Source: Streptomyces hawaiiensis (GTDB lineage: Bacteria; Actinomycetota; Actinomycetes; Streptomycetales; Streptomycetaceae). From it: a stretch of 64,000 nucleotides of DNA. Below, in pieces: positions 8,978-18,602 of the stretch. The stretch is from NCBI RefSeq assembly GCF_004803895.1, contig NZ_CP021978.1:3472001-3536000 (forward strand). The letters are read 5' to 3'. Below the pieces are notes generated by a model. The model had not been told where the DNA came from, did not search any database, and was given only the letters and a program-made list of their open reading frames with translations. Both the position numbers and the translations under genes were made by a program. How positions within the stretch are numbered: the stretch's first letter is position 1; the number at the start of each line of letters is the position of its first letter.

Positions 8978-9363
8978 TGGAGATGGCGGGAATCGAACCC
9001 GCGTCCAACGGTGCAGAATCAGGGCTTCTCCGTGTGCAGTTCGCTGCGATTTTCTCGGCCCCGGCGATCACGCGAACAAGTCACCGACGGGCCCAGTCAC
9101 TGTTTGGTTTCCCATCGAGCCCCGTGACCGGGCTCGATGGTTTAGTTCCCTAGATTATGCCAGGATCCGGGTCGGGAACACTCCCGGGCTGACACCCATT
9201 TAGGGTCCTTCACTCACTGCTTATTAGGCAGCGAGGGCGAAGGACTGGGAATCGCGCTTGGTATTGGCGATTATTTTTTGCGACATATGGTTTACGAGAT
9301 CATTGCCGCTTCCTCGACACGCTTCCCCTGCTTCGACAGCCGCTGTCGAAACCGATCATCCCC
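8978..9363 (-). ncRNA. ssrA: tmRNA (ssrA)
   Basis: On the minus strand the RNA begins GGGGATGATCGGTTTCGACAG and ends in a T-arm (GGTTCGATTCCCGCC) with a 7-bp acceptor: GGGGATG pairs with CATCTCC. CCA is not encoded directly after the discriminator A, so it is added afterwards. The tag frame starts at GCC (9266-9268) and stops at TAA (9224-9226), encoding ANTKRDSQSFALAA, the streptomycete-type degradation tag ending in ALAA. tmRNA rescues stalled ribosomes with SmpB, whose gene lies directly upstream. The ends are set from the acceptor pairing and may shift by a few bases. Confidence 0.95.
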
Positions 9364-9461
9364 ATGTTGTGTTGACAATCCCTCCGAAGAGGGGCGCGCA
9401 CCCGCTGTGGGGTGCTGTCACCATCGTACGTGACCAACGCGGGTCGGTGCCAGCGTATTCC

Positions 9462-9944
9462 CTACGCCCCGCGCTGCCTCCGCTTCACCGCCGCGATCGC
9501 GCGGTCGGTCTCCCGGCGGTCCTGCTTCTCACGCAGCGCCTGGCGCTTGTCGTACTCCTTCTTGCCCTTCGCCAGCGCGATCTCGACCTTGGCCCGGCCG
9601 TCCTTGAAGTACAGCGCCAGGGGCACGATGGTGTGCCCCGTCTCCCCCGTCTTCGACTCCAGCTTGTCGATCTCGGCGCGGTGCAGCAGCAGCTTCCGCT
9701 TGCGCCGGGCGCTGTGGTTGGTCCACGTGCCCTGGCTGTACTCCGGCACGTGCACGTTGTGCAGCCACGCCTCGTTCCCGTCGAGCTGCACGAAGCCGTC
9801 GACCAGCGACGCCCGTCCCTGGCGCAGGGACTTCACCTCGGTCCCGGTGAGGACCAGGCCGGCCTCGTAGGTGTCGATGATGAGGTAGTCGTGCCGCGCC
9901 TTCTTGTTCTGCGCGATCAGCTTGCGCCCTTTTTCCTTAGCCAT
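9462..9944 (-). CDS. smpB: SsrA-binding protein SmpB
   Basis: A 160-aa SmpB, the protein partner that carries tmRNA to stalled ribosomes. It begins [20 protein letters not shown] and contains the OB-fold signature [18 protein letters not shown] and the [24 protein letters not shown] segment that contacts the tRNA-like domain. The C-terminal basic tail ([21 protein letters not shown]) is the part that enters the mRNA channel. I chose the ATG at 9944 because family members start MAKEKG; an ATG four codons upstream is in frame. Neither has a strong ribosome site. It sits between the processing protease and ssrA, all on minus. Confidence 0.97.
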   Translation of the reverse strand: MAKEKGRKLIAQNKKARHDYLIIDTYEAGLVLTGTEVKSLRQGRASLVDGFVQLDGNEAWLHNVHVPEYSQGTWTNHSARRKRKLLLHRAEIDKLESKTGETGHTIVPLALYFKDGRAKVEIALAKGKKEYDKRQALREKQDRRETDRAIAAVKRRQRGA

Positions 9945-9990
9945 AGTGCCGACCATTTTCGCACTACGGAGGGGCTCTGCGGAAAGTCGA

Positions 9991-11160
9991 TTACGAGGGG
10001 CTCGCCAGGCCGCGCAGTACGGCCTGGGCCCGCTGGAGGGCGTCCTCGTCCGTCTCCAGGTCGGGCGTGATGCCCCGGCCGTCGACCCCGCGGCCGGAGG
10101 GGGTGCGGTAGTGCCCGACGGTCAGCTCCGCCACGGAGCCGTCGGGCAGCCGGCTCGGCATCTGGACCGAGCCCTTGCCGAAGGTGCGGGAGCCCACGAC
10201 CAGCGCCCGTCCGCGGTCCTGTACGGCGCCGGTGAGGAGCTCGGCCGCGCTCATCGTCCCGCCGTCGACGAGCGCGACCAGGGGTCTCGTGGTGTCCCCG
10301 CCGGGCTCGGCGTGCAGGACGCGCTGCTCGCCGTCGACGTCGTAGGTGGCGACCAGGCCGCCGTCGAGGAAGGCGGAGGCGGCGGTCACGGCCTCGGTGA
10401 CCAGGCCGCCGGAGTTGCCGCGCAGGTCGAGGACGACTCCGGCGCCGGGCGGGGACTGCCGGACGGCTTCGCGGACCTGGTGGCCGGAGCCCTTGGTGAA
10501 GGTGGCGACCTTGATGACGGTGACCCGGCCGTCGAGTTCCCGGACGGTGACCGAGTCCGTGGACAGCTGGGCGCGGCGCAGGGTTTTGGTCCACGCGCGC
10601 GTGCCGCGCTCCAGGCCGAGGCGGACGGTGGTGCCGGCGGGGGCGTCGGTGGCGTCCCCGCGGAGTAAGGAGACGACCTCGGTGACAGGCCGGCCGTCGG
10701 TCTTCTCCCCGTCGACGCTGCGCAGCAGATCTCCGGGGCGGATCCCGGCGGCGGCCGCGGGCGAACCGGCGCGCACCTTCGTCACCTCGATACGGCCGTC
10801 CCGTTCGCTGCGGGCCCACAGGCCGACGCCGGTGTACTGGCCGTCGAGGGATTCCTCGAACGCCTCGTACTCGCCCCGGGAGTAGACGGCGCCCCACCTG
10901 TCCCCGCTGCGGCTGACGGCGCGCTTCGCTGCCTGGACCGGGGACTTGCCGTCGGCCATGGCCTCCTCGGCCGCCCGCGCGACGTCCGCGTGGTGCCCGG
11001 CCGTACCGGCCGAACGGGCCTCGTCGGGGGCGGACTTCGCCTCGCCCTGCGGCAACGCGCCCGTGGCCGCGCCGGCGACGAGCACGGTCGCGAACACCAA
11101 TGTCAGGGCGGCCCCGCGACGGATGCGGCGGGGCTGACAGAACGGGTCACGACCTGACAT
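9991..11160 (-). CDS. C-terminal processing peptidase (S41 family)
   Basis: A 389-aa exported serine protease. An N-terminal signal or anchor (about residues 14-40, after RRIRRG) is followed by a linker, a PDZ domain (about 130-210; [23 protein letters not shown]) and the S41 catalytic domain. The Ser/Lys dyad is visible in [17 protein letters not shown] and [10 protein letters not shown]. It clips hydrophobic C-termini of envelope proteins. The ATG at 11158-11160 (MSGRDPFC) is the best start; longer upstream frames are not supported. It lies between ftsX and smpB on minus, with a hairpin in the gap to ftsX, so it may have its own promoter. Confidence 0.92.
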   Translation of the reverse strand: MSGRDPFCQPRRIRRGAALTLVFATVLVAGAATGALPQGEAKSAPDEARSAGTAGHHADVARAAEEAMADGKSPVQAAKRAVSRSGDRWGAVYSRGEYEAFEESLDGQYTGVGLWARSERDGRIEVTKVRAGSPAAAAGIRPGDLLRSVDGEKTDGRPVTEVVSLLRGDATDAPAGTTVRLGLERGTRAWTKTLRRAQLSTDSVTVRELDGRVTVIKVATFTKGSGHQVREAVRQSPPGAGVVLDLRGNSGGLVTEAVTAASAFLDGGLVATYDVDGEQRVLHAEPGGDTTRPLVALVDGGTMSAAELLTGAVQDRGRALVVGSRTFGKGSVQMPSRLPDGSVAELTVGHYRTPSGRGVDGRGITPDLETDEDALQRAQAVLRGLASPS

Positions 11161-11185
11161 GCCGGTGAGTCTAGGACAAGCGGAA

Positions 11186-11215
11186 GGGCCGTACGGCCGG
11201 TTGACCGCACGGCCC
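11186..11215 (-). terminator. Hairpin after ftsX
   Basis: A 7-bp GGGCCGT/ACGGCCC stem with a 16-base loop lies in the 68-bp gap between ftsX and the protease gene. There is no clear T-run, so it may attenuate rather than stop transcription. Confidence 0.45.
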
Positions 11216-11228
11216 CTCGCGGCATGCG

Positions 11229-12146
11229 TCACACCTTCAAGTACTTGCGCAGCGCGAAGAACGCGGCCAACGCGGGCATCAGAAGGCTCGTCGCGAGGAT
11301 GAGCGGCAGGTACTTCAACACCGCGCCCCATCCGATGAAGTTGATCAGTGTCAGCTGGTCGGCCAGGGCCAGTCCGTGGTCGATGAGGAAGTAGCGGGCG
11401 AGCAGCAGGAATCCGCACGCGAGGGTGCCGCCGATGAGACCGGCGACCGCGGCCTCCATGATGAACGGCGCCTGGATGTAGAAGCCGGAGGCACCGACCA
11501 GCCGCATGATGCCGGTCTCACGCCGGCGGCTGAACGCCGAGACGCGCACGGTGTTGACGATCAGCATCAGCGCGACGACCAGCATCAGCGCCATCACCGC
11601 GCGGGCGGCCCAGTTCATGCCGTTCAGCAGCTTGAACAGGTTGTCCAGGATGCCCTTCTGGTCCTGCACGGACTGCACGCCGTCCCGGCCGTTGAAGGCG
11701 GTGGCGATGACCTGGTACTTCTCCGGGTCCTTCAGCTTGATCCGGTACGACTCCTGCATCTGGTCCGGCGTGAGGGAGCTGGCGAGCGGGGAGTCGCCGA
11801 ACTGCTCCTTGTAGTGCTTGTACGCCTGATCCTGCGACTCGTACGTGACGGCCTGGACGACGTCCATCTTGTCGAGGTCGGCCTTGATCTGCTTCTTCTG
11901 GTCGTCGGTCACCGCGCCCTTGGCGCAGTTGGGGTCGGACTCGGCGTCGCTCTTGTTGCAGAGGAAGATCGAGACGTTGACCTTGTCGTACCAGTAGCCC
12001 TTCATGGTGCTGACCTGGTCGCTCATCAGGAGCGACCCGCCGAACAGGGCGAGCGACAGGGCTACGGAGACGACGACGGCGAACGTCATCGTCAGGTTGC
12101 GGCGGAGACCGACACCGATCTCCGACAGGACGAACTGGGCGCGCAT
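11229..12146 (-). CDS. ftsX: Cell division protein FtsX
   Basis: A 305-aa FtsX, the membrane half of the FtsEX complex that activates peptidoglycan hydrolases at the septum. Helix 1 (about residues 20-45) is followed by a large extracytoplasmic domain (about 46-180), then three C-terminal helices. The cytoplasmic segment FSRRRETGIMRLVGASGFYIQ is the hallmark coupling region of the family. The outer domain has two Cys (FLCNKSDAESDPNCAKG) that could form a disulfide, as in mycobacterial FtsX. It follows ftsE by 41 bp on minus and is certainly co-transcribed. Confidence 0.97.
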   Translation of the reverse strand: MRAQFVLSEIGVGLRRNLTMTFAVVVSVALSLALFGGSLLMSDQVSTMKGYWYDKVNVSIFLCNKSDAESDPNCAKGAVTDDQKKQIKADLDKMDVVQAVTYESQDQAYKHYKEQFGDSPLASSLTPDQMQESYRIKLKDPEKYQVIATAFNGRDGVQSVQDQKGILDNLFKLLNGMNWAARAVMALMLVVALMLIVNTVRVSAFSRRRETGIMRLVGASGFYIQAPFIMEAAVAGLIGGTLACGFLLLARYFLIDHGLALADQLTLINFIGWGAVLKYLPLILATSLLMPALAAFFALRKYLKV

Positions 12147-12187
12147 GGCGACTGGTTATGCCTTTCCGTGGACTCTCGGGTGCGGTA

Positions 12188-12877
12188 TCAGTGCTGGTAG
12201 CCGTAGACACCGCGGGCCTGGTCGCGGACGAGGCGGCCCTTCTCCAGTTCGATGACGCGCTTGCGCATCTGGTCGACGATGTTCTGGTCGTGCGTGGCCA
12301 TCACCACGGTGGTGCCCGTCCGGTTGATGCGGTCGAGCAGCTTCATGATGCCGACGGAGGTCTGCGGGTCGAGGTTGCCGGTGGGCTCGTCGGCGATGAG
12401 CAGCTTGGGCCGGTTGACGAAGGCCCGCGCGATGGCGACGCGCTGCTGCTCACCACCGGACAGCTCGCCGGGCATCCGGTCCTCCTTGCCGCCCAGCCCG
12501 ACGAGGTCGAGCACCTGGGGCACGGACTTGCGGATCTCGCCGCGCGACTTGCCGATGACCTCCTGCGCGAAGGCGACGTTCTCGCCGACCGTCTTGTTCG
12601 GCAGCAGTCGGAAGTCCTGGAACACCGTCCCCAGCTGGCGCCGCATCTGGGGCACCTTCCAGTTGGAGAGGCGGGCGAGGTCCTTGCCCAGGACGTGCAC
12701 CTGCCCGTGACTGCACCGCTCCTCGCGGAGGATCAGCCGCAGGAAGGTGGACTTTCCGGAGCCGGAGGACCCCACGAGGAACACGAACTCGCCCTTCTCG
12801 ACCTCCAGGGAGACATCCCTGAGGGCGGGGCGGGTCTGCTTGGGGTAGACCTTGGAGACATTGTCGAATCGGATCAC
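12188..12877 (-). CDS. ftsE: Cell division ATP-binding protein FtsE
   Basis: A 229-aa ABC ATPase that drives FtsX. Walker A (GSSGSGKST, about residues 37-45), the Q-loop (VFQDFRLL), the signature [14 protein letters not shown], Walker [13 protein letters not shown] and the H-loop ATHD are all intact. The start [16 protein letters not shown] is typical. It is the first gene of the ftsEX unit; the promoter must lie within 12878-13160, which also carries a dispersed repeat. Confidence 0.97.
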   Translation of the reverse strand: MIRFDNVSKVYPKQTRPALRDVSLEVEKGEFVFLVGSSGSGKSTFLRLILREERCSHGQVHVLGKDLARLSNWKVPQMRRQLGTVFQDFRLLPNKTVGENVAFAQEVIGKSRGEIRKSVPQVLDLVGLGGKEDRMPGELSGGEQQRVAIARAFVNRPKLLIADEPTGNLDPQTSVGIMKLLDRINRTGTTVVMATHDQNIVDQMRKRVIELEKGRLVRDQARGVYGYQH

Positions 12878-12978
12878 GGATGCACCACGGGTCGCCGGGG
12901 GTAGATGAGCGTGACCATACGCGAACCGGGTAGGGGGCCGCAGTCACCGGTCGTGGTTGCGCAGCGGATGTGCCGTTT

Positions 12979-13083
12979 TGTACGCCCCTCAGGGGCGCGG
13001 GGGACCTGCGCGCCTGGCTCCCACGGCGCGCAGCCGCGCACTCTGTGCGACCACCCCTTTGGGAGCGAGCCGCGCACCCTCCG
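12979..13083. repeat. Dispersed streptomycete intergenic repeat (REP-like)
   Basis: The stretch starting GTACGCCCCTCAGGGGCGCG, followed by GGGGACCTGCGCGC and alternating CGCGCAG motifs, matches from memory a palindromic element scattered between genes in many Streptomyces genomes. It holds the inverted repeat CGCCCCTC/AGGGGCG and lies between the divergent ftsE and the small zinc-ribbon gene. Its ends are approximate and its role unknown. Confidence 0.5.
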
Positions 13084-13167
13084 GAGGAACCTGGCAGAGT
13101 AGTGGGGGGAACATTCGCGTCCCCCCACACGTTGGACACGTGGAACCGGCGCAAGGAGGGCAAGCGC

Positions 13168-13359
13168 ATGACGTACGACCGGCTGGTGTGCGCGAACTGC
13201 GCGTCCCCCGTGAACGAGGGCCGCTGCGCCGTGTGCCGCGCGAACCGCGAGCGGCTGCAGCAGGAGAATTTCCTCGCGGGCCTGAACCCGATGACCTTGA
13301 TCGCACTGCTGACGGTGCTGATCGCCGCGGTGGCCCTGCTGGCGCACCAGACCGCGTAG
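13168..13359 (+). CDS. Small zinc-ribbon membrane protein
   Basis: A 63-aa protein starting at the ATG at 13168, eight bases after a strong ribosome site (AAGGAGGG). The N-terminal part has two CxxC knuckles (CANC and CAVC, about residues 8-21) that would bind one zinc ion; the C-terminal half is a single membrane helix (about residues 40-60, NPMTLIALLTVLIAAVALLA). The first half is therefore likely cytoplasmic. It is divergent from ftsE and convergent with the LAETG protein, with a hairpin between. I know no function for it; small zinc-ribbon/TM proteins of this type are found across streptomycetes. Confidence 0.8.
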   Translation: MTYDRLVCANCASPVNEGRCAVCRANRERLQQENFLAGLNPMTLIALLTVLIAAVALLAHQTA

Positions 13360-13393
13360 GGGCGGGCGGGAAGCCGCCTGCGGACATCCATGG

Positions 13394-13428
13394 CCGAGGG
13401 CCCGGAGCGTTTCGCTCCGGGCCCTCGG
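13394..13428. terminator. Terminator hairpin between convergent genes
   Basis: A 16-bp stem (CCGAGGGCCCGGAGCG and complement) with a 3-base loop lies between two converging genes. No long T-run follows, as is usual in streptomycetes. Confidence 0.85.
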
Positions 13429-13468
13429 TCGTGCGCTGTACGTACGGTCCGTACGGACGCGGCTACCG

Positions 13469-14089
13469 TCAGGCGGCAGCCCCGCCGCGACCGCCCACGA
13501 GGCGAGGCAGCAGACGGAAGCCGACACCGCCGGCGATCATCGTGGCGGCGCCGATCACCAGGAAGGTGGTCTGAGCGGCGCCCGTCTCGGCGAGCTCCTG
13601 ACCGTTGCCCTGGGCCTGAGCCTGCGGGGCCGCCGGGGTGGAGTCCGAGCCGATCTCGGTGAGGGAGGAGGAGCCCTCCTCCTGCGGGGAGGTGCCGCCG
13701 TCGGGGTCGGTGTTGTTGCCGCCGCCGTTGTCGCCACCGTTGCCGTTGCCGCCACCGGTGCCGTTCCCGTTACCCGGGTCGGTCGGGGCGTCCGTCGGGT
13801 CCTCGGTCGGCTCGGTGGGCTCGTCCGTGGGCTCGGTCGGCTCGTCGGTGGGCTCCTCGGTCGACGGCGGGTCCGTCGGGAGGTCCGTCGGCGGGTCGGT
13901 CGGGAGCTCGGTCGGGATGTCCGACGGCGTCGGCGTCGGAGCCGGCGACTCGTCGGCGCACAGGATGCCGAGCAGGCAGTCCTCGGTCTCCGCGGCGGAT
14001 GCGGCACCGGCGGCGGTCAGCGAGGCACCGGCGGCGATCACGGCACCGGCCGCTATCCGCGCGACACGGATCCGTGTCTTCTTCGTCAT
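13469..14089 (-). CDS. LAETG sortase-anchored surface protein
   Basis: A 206-aa secreted wall protein. A signal peptide (about residues 1-33, ending AASAA) is followed by a short Cys pair (CLLGILC), a Pro/Thr/Asp/Glu repeat region (about 50-105, with PTDEPTEPTDEPTEP), an Asn/Gly-rich linker, and the sorting signal LAETG at about 166-170. A hydrophobic helix and positive tail follow. LAETG is the signal used by class E sortases in high-GC actinomycetes. No enzymatic domain is present; it looks like a wall stalk or spacer. The two Cys near the mature N-terminus may crosslink. A well-separated AT-richer promoter region lies upstream. Confidence 0.87.
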   Translation of the reverse strand: MTKKTRIRVARIAAGAVIAAGASLTAAGAASAAETEDCLLGILCADESPAPTPTPSDIPTELPTDPPTDLPTDPPSTEEPTDEPTEPTDEPTEPTEDPTDAPTDPGNGNGTGGGNGNGGDNGGGNNTDPDGGTSPQEEGSSSLTEIGSDSTPAAPQAQAQGNGQELAETGAAQTTFLVIGAATMIAGGVGFRLLPRLVGGRGGAAA

Positions 14090-14333
14090 GTGGTTGCTAC
14101 CCCCAGTAGCTCATCGTCATTAGGCAGCGCTCGGGGCTGTGCTCGACGGGGGCGGCTGCGATAAAAGACCCCCGGTTCACATGCGCCCCAGAGACACGCA
14201 TGCCGCGCTTTACCCTTCCCATTTTTCAAGAACACGTCAAGGGCGTTTGCAGCCGCCATGTCCAACTACGGGGGCTATGCCGGAACTCTGAGCCTGTGAG
14301 TGTGATGTAAAACCCAGACATGCGGGTACAGAA

Positions 14334-14368
14334 AAGGCAACTGCCGCCCTGACCGCGACAGTTGCCTT
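14334..14368 (-). terminator. prfB terminator
   Basis: On minus, a 9-bp stem (AAGGCAACT with its complement) and a GC-rich loop are followed by TTTTC. It lies about 10 bases after the prfB stop. Confidence 0.8.
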
Positions 14369-14378
14369 GTCGACAAAC

Positions 14379-15482
14379 TTACTTCTCCTGCTGCTTGCGC
14401 CAGCGAATTCCGGCCTCGAGGAAACCGTCGATCTCGCCGTTGAACACGGCCTCGGGATTGCCGACCTCGAATTCGGTGCGCAGGTCCTTCACCATCTGGT
14501 ACGGGTGCAGGACGTAGGAACGCATCTGGTTGCCCCAGGAGCTGCCGCCGTCCTTGAGGGCGTCCATCTTGGCCCGCTCCTCCTGGCGCTGCCGCTCAAG
14601 CAGCTTCGCCTGGAGAACGTTCATGGCGGTCGCCTTGTTCTGGATCTGCGAGCGCTCGTTCTGGCAGGAGACGACGATGCCGGTGGGGATGTGGGTGAGG
14701 CGCACCGCGGAGTCGGTGGTGTTGACGCCCTGGCCGCCGGGTCCTGACGAGCGGTACACGTCCACGCGCAGCTCGGACTCGTCGATCTCGATGTGGTCGG
14801 TCTGCTCGACCACGGGGAGGATCTCGACGCCCGCGAAGGAGGTCTGGCGCCGGCCCTGGTTGTCGAAGGGCGAGATGCGCACCAGCCGGTGCGTGCCCTG
14901 CTCGACGGAGAGGGTGCCGTAGGCATAGGGGACCTGCACGGCGAAGGTGGTCGACTTGATGCCGGCCTCTTCCGCGTACGAGGTCTCGTAGATCTCGGTC
15001 TTGTAGCCGCGCTGCTCGGCCCACCGCAGGTACATCCGCTGGAGCTTCTCGGCGAAGTCCGCGGCGTCGACGCCGCCGGCCTCGGCTCGGATGTTCACCA
15101 GGGCCTCGCGGGAGTCGTACTCGCCGGAGAGGAGGGTGCGGACCTCCATCTCGTCCAGCGCCTTCTTCACGGCGGTGAGCTCGGACTCGGCCTCGGCGCG
15201 GGTGTCCGGGTCGTCCTCCTCCTCGGCCATCTCGAAGAGGACGCTGAGGTCGTCGATGCGACCGCGCAGGGCCTCGGCCTTGCGCACCTCGGCCTGGAGG
15301 TGGGACAGCTTGCTGGTGATCTTCTGCGCCTCATCGGGGTTGTCCCAGAGGGACGGCGCGGCCGCCTGCTCCTCGAGCACGGCGATGTCTGCCCTCAACT
15401 TCTCGAGGTCCAGAACGGCCTCGATCGACTCCATGGTCGAGGAGAGGGACTTGAGCTCTTCGGATACGTCGACGACTGCCAC
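14379..15482 (-). CDS. prfB: Peptide chain release factor 2
   Basis: A 367-aa RF2, which ends translation at UGA and UAA. The stop-codon recognition tripeptide SPF (in [21 protein letters not shown]) marks it as RF2 rather than RF1, and the GGQ loop is intact ([20 protein letters not shown]). The frame is continuous from the GTG start at 15482, preceded by GGAGG, so there is no programmed +1 frameshift of the E. coli kind. It is the next gene downstream of the pkaB-type kinase on minus (58-bp gap), ahead of a clear terminator. Confidence 0.97.
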   Translation of the reverse strand: MAVVDVSEELKSLSSTMESIEAVLDLEKLRADIAVLEEQAAAPSLWDNPDEAQKITSKLSHLQAEVRKAEALRGRIDDLSVLFEMAEEEDDPDTRAEAESELTAVKKALDEMEVRTLLSGEYDSREALVNIRAEAGGVDAADFAEKLQRMYLRWAEQRGYKTEIYETSYAEEAGIKSTTFAVQVPYAYGTLSVEQGTHRLVRISPFDNQGRRQTSFAGVEILPVVEQTDHIEIDESELRVDVYRSSGPGGQGVNTTDSAVRLTHIPTGIVVSCQNERSQIQNKATAMNVLQAKLLERQRQEERAKMDALKDGGSSWGNQMRSYVLHPYQMVKDLRTEFEVGNPEAVFNGEIDGFLEAGIRWRKQQEK

Positions 15483-15540
15483 GCCCTCCAGCGTAACGGC
15501 TCCGCCCGGCGGCCATCGCCGGGCTGCCGGAGACGACGGC

Positions 15541-16788
15541 TCAGGGGGACTGCGGGGCCGAGTTCCTCGTGTCCTGGGGTGGCGCGCTGCCGTCGTCGCC
15601 CGATGTCGACAGCCAGGCGCCGACGCCGATCGCCGCCGCGAGGGCGACCGCGCCCGCTCCCAGGGCCACCCGGCGGCGCCGGGTGGCGGCGCGGTTGCGG
15701 GCCGATCCCGGGCGGGGGGCGCCCGCGGTGCGCGGGGCCCTGGCCGTGCCGTGGGCGCCGCCGGCCAGCTCGTCGGGGGCGGGGACGCGCATCGAGGTGT
15801 GGGTGTCGCGGTTGGAGTCGGCCGGCTTCGCGCCCGGCACCAGGGGGACCGCGCCCCGCCGCCGGACCCGCTCCCCGGCCGGCGCCGGTCCGGCGGGCTG
15901 CTCCTCCCGGTCGGCCTCCTCCGCGGACTCGGTGTCCGGCTCGTCCACCTCCAGCGGGGGCATGCCCGTCAGCATCGGCAGCAGCTCCCGCAGCCGGGCT
16001 CCGAGCTCCGAGGCCCGCAGCCGCGAGGCCGGGGCCTTGGCCAGGCACTGCACCAGCAGCTGCCACAGCTCGTCCGGGATGCCGGGCAGCGGGACGACCG
16101 TCTCCGTGACGTGCCGGCGCAGGACCGCGCCCGGGTGGCCGCCGCCGAAGGGGGTGAAGCCCGCCAGCAGCTCGTAGAGGACCGTGGCGAGCGCGTAGAT
16201 GTCGACGGAGGCGCGCGGGGGCAGGCCCTCGACGATCTCCGGGGCGAGATAGTCCGGAGTGCCGATGATCTTCGTGGCCTTGGTCCGGCGCGGGGTGTCG
16301 ATGAGCTTGGCCACGCCGAAGTCGGTCAGCAGCGCGCGGTGGGAGCCGCCCGGGCCGAGCGGGCCCTGCATGTCCAGCAGGACGTTCTCCGGCTTGACGT
16401 CCCGGTGCACCACACCCGCGGCGTGCGCGGCCGCCAGTCCGTCGGCGATGTCGGCCGCGATCGCGGCGGCCGCCTCGGGGGACAGGCGCCGGTCCCGGTC
16501 CAGCCGGGTGCGCAGGTCGGTGCCGCGGACGAGGTCCATGACGAGCGCCAGGTCGTTGCCGTCGACGACCAGGTCGCGCACCGACACCACGTGCGGGTGC
16601 TCCAGGCCGAGCAGGGCGGTTCGCTCCTGGACGAAGCGTCCGACGAGTTCCTGGTCCGACGCGAGGTCCTCGCGCAGCAGCTTGATGGCGACGGGACCTT
16701 CGGGGCCCTCGCCCAGCCACACCGTGCCGGCGCTGCCCCGCCCGAGGATCTGGTGGGCGGTGTACCGGCTGCCGATCTTCCGTGCCAA
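15541..16788 (-). CDS. pkaB: Ser/Thr protein kinase, PkaB-type
   Basis: A 415-aa membrane Ser/Thr kinase. The kinase domain (about residues 8-270) has the P-loop [14 protein letters not shown] (Lys36), the catalytic HRDVKPEN (Asp130) and DFG (156-158), with GTPDYLAPE in the activation segment. A low-complexity linker leads to one helix near residues 374-393 and a short outer tail without PASTA or other sensor domain. The order prfB-pkaB-pkaA matches the S. coelicolor locus, hence the symbol. The start is the TTG encoding MARKIGSRY. It follows the pkaA-type kinase by 122 bp in the same direction, so both may share a transcript. Confidence 0.92.
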   Translation of the reverse strand: MARKIGSRYTAHQILGRGSAGTVWLGEGPEGPVAIKLLREDLASDQELVGRFVQERTALLGLEHPHVVSVRDLVVDGNDLALVMDLVRGTDLRTRLDRDRRLSPEAAAAIAADIADGLAAAHAAGVVHRDVKPENVLLDMQGPLGPGGSHRALLTDFGVAKLIDTPRRTKATKIIGTPDYLAPEIVEGLPPRASVDIYALATVLYELLAGFTPFGGGHPGAVLRRHVTETVVPLPGIPDELWQLLVQCLAKAPASRLRASELGARLRELLPMLTGMPPLEVDEPDTESAEEADREEQPAGPAPAGERVRRRGAVPLVPGAKPADSNRDTHTSMRVPAPDELAGGAHGTARAPRTAGAPRPGSARNRAATRRRRVALGAGAVALAAAIGVGAWLSTSGDDGSAPPQDTRNSAPQSP

Positions 16789-16910
16789 GGCTGCTCCTAC
16801 CGACGCGTGTTGTCGCTAAAACTACGCGTCCGGAGCGGCAACCTTCACCGTGGAGGCCGAAATCACCCGCCAGGTGTCGACAAATCACCAACCCCGCAGG
16901 GCGCTTCCGG

Positions 16911-18602
16911 TCAGTTCGCGCCGCTCCCGCCGAGCTTCTCGAACCAGCCGGTCACGGTGCCGAACCAGTCGGTGAGCTGGTCCCAGTAGCCCTTGGTGGT
17001 GCCGATCCACTCCTGCAGCGGGCTCAGTTCCCAGATCAGCCAGCCGGCGACGAACAGGATGATGACGGTGAAGAGGCAGCCCTTCAGGCAGCCGAGCCCG
17101 GGGATCCGCATCGGGTTGGCGCTGCGCTGCCGCGGCTGCCGGGGCTCACGCTGGGGCCGCTGCGGCTGCTGGGGCTGGGCCGGGGGCGCCGGCGGGGCGT
17201 AGCGCTGCGGCGGCTGGGGCCGCTGCGGCTGCGGGGCGTACTGCTGGGGCTGCTGCTGCGGATGGCCGTAGCCGGGCCCGGGCGGGGGTGCCTGGCGGTG
17301 CGGCGGCTGCTGCTGCTGGGGCCGGGCCACCTGGCGCTGGGGGCGGCGGCGCAGCGGGTCCTGGCCGGGGTCGAGGTACTGGACCTGTGTCTGCTCGTTG
17401 CGGTCGCGGGCCGCGCGCAGCTGGTTCTGCCAGGGGTGCGGGTCCTCGGGGCCGCCCTGCTGCCCCTGCTGTCCGGGGTGGCCGGGCGAGCCCGGCGGGA
17501 CGGGCGGCATGACGGCGGTCGGGTCGGCCGCGCCCCGGCTGGGCAGGACGGCGGTGGGGTCGGCGGCACCGGCCGGGCCGCCGGTGTGCGGCATGACGCT
17601 CGTCGCGGCGTTCGGGTCGAACGCGCCCGCGTTCTGCGGGAGGACCTGGGTGGGATCGGCCGCGCCCGGCATGTCCGGCACGGGTGCGGGCGCCGGGTCG
17701 GGCACCAGGAGCGCGCCGACGCCCTCGGCGGCGGCGATCTGCGCGGAGTTCGCGTGCACCCCGATGCCCTCGGCGACGACGCGCAGGCCGCGGGCGAGGT
17801 TCTCGGCGCTGGGCCGCTCGTCCGGGTTCTTGCGCAGGCAGCGCTCGATGATCGTCCACAGCGGGTCGGGGACGGTGGAGGGGCGGCGCGGTTCGGCGCT
17901 CAGGTGCTGGTGCAGCACTTCCAGGGCGGAGCCGCCGGCGAACGGCGGGCGGCCGGTGACCAGCTCGTACAGCAGGATGCCGGCGCCGTAGATGTCGACG
18001 GCGGAGGTCTGCGGGCGGCCTTCGGCGGACTCGGGCGCGACGTACGCGGGCGTGCCCACGAACTCCTGGGTGCGGGTGAGGCCCGGGGAATCGGCCAGAC
18101 GGGCGATGCCGAAGTCGGTCAGCAGCGGGTGCATCCGCCCGTCGTACTGCTGGAGCAGGACGTTGGCCGGCTTGAGGTCGCGGTGGACGACGCCGTCGGC
18201 GTGGCTGGCGGCGAGCGCGTCGGCGATCTGGGCGGTGAGCAGGGCCGCGGCGACCGGGGTGAACGGCCCGTTCTCGCGCAGGTAGCGGTGCAGGTCGGGA
18301 CCCTCGACGAGGTCCATGACCAGGGCCAGCAGCTCGCCCTCGACGACCAGGTCGCGGACCCTGACGATGTTCGGGTGGGTCAGCCGGAGCAGGACGGAGC
18401 GCTCCCGGAGGAACCGCATGACGATGTCCGGATCGCCGGCCAGCTCCTCCTTGAGGACCTTGATCGCGACGGTCTCGCCGGGCTGCCCCGCCACGGCCGC
18501 CTCGGCGCCCGCGGTCTCGCGCTGGCGGGCTCGCCAGACGGTGCCCGTGGCGCCGCGTCCGAGCGGCTCCTCGAGCAAGTACTTGCTGCCTACCGGCCGC
18601 AC
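16911..18602 (-). CDS. pkaA: Ser/Thr protein kinase, PkaA-type
   Basis: A 563-aa kinase. The N-terminal catalytic domain (about residues 5-280) has LGRGATGTVW, the ATP Lys in VAIK (Lys48), HRDLKPAN (140-147) and DFG (163-165), so it should be active; GTPAYVAPE sits in the activation loop. Then come ADPT-type repeats (ADPTQVLP, ADPTAVLP, ADPTAVMP, possible phosphothreonine sites) and a long Gln/Pro/Arg-rich region (about 400-490). A membrane helix (about 506-526) and a Trp-rich amphipathic outer tail close the protein. It is divergent from the FHA-ATPase gene across a 362-bp gap, suggesting that the FHA domain may read its phosphorylation. Confidence 0.93.
   Translation of the reverse strand: MRPVGSKYLLEEPLGRGATGTVWRARQRETAGAEAAVAGQPGETVAIKVLKEELAGDPDIVMRFLRERSVLLRLTHPNIVRVRDLVVEGELLALVMDLVEGPDLHRYLRENGPFTPVAAALLTAQIADALAASHADGVVHRDLKPANVLLQQYDGRMHPLLTDFGIARLADSPGLTRTQEFVGTPAYVAPESAEGRPQTSAVDIYGAGILLYELVTGRPPFAGGSALEVLHQHLSAEPRRPSTVPDPLWTIIERCLRKNPDERPSAENLARGLRVVAEGIGVHANSAQIAAAEGVGALLVPDPAPAPVPDMPGAADPTQVLPQNAGAFDPNAATSVMPHTGGPAGAADPTAVLPSRGAADPTAVMPPVPPGSPGHPGQQGQQGGPEDPHPWQNQLRAARDRNEQTQVQYLDPGQDPLRRRPQRQVARPQQQQPPHRQAPPPGPGYGHPQQQPQQYAPQPQRPQPPQRYAPPAPPAQPQQPQRPQREPRQPRQRSANPMRIPGLGCLKGCLFTVIILFVAGWLIWELSPLQEWIGTTKGYWDQLTDWFGTVTGWFEKLGGSGAN

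Noticed and set aside
8978-9363. tRNA gene near the LacI terminator
   Set aside because: The T-arm and acceptor belong to tmRNA; there is no anticodon arm or full cloverleaf.
12979-13083. CRISPR or insertion-sequence end
   Set aside because: Only one copy of the unit is present in the gap, no direct repeats with spacers and no transposase; a dispersed REP-like element is simpler.
14379-15482. Programmed frameshift in prfB
   Set aside because: The reading frame from GTG to stop is continuous without an in-frame TGA near codon 25, so no frameshift is needed.
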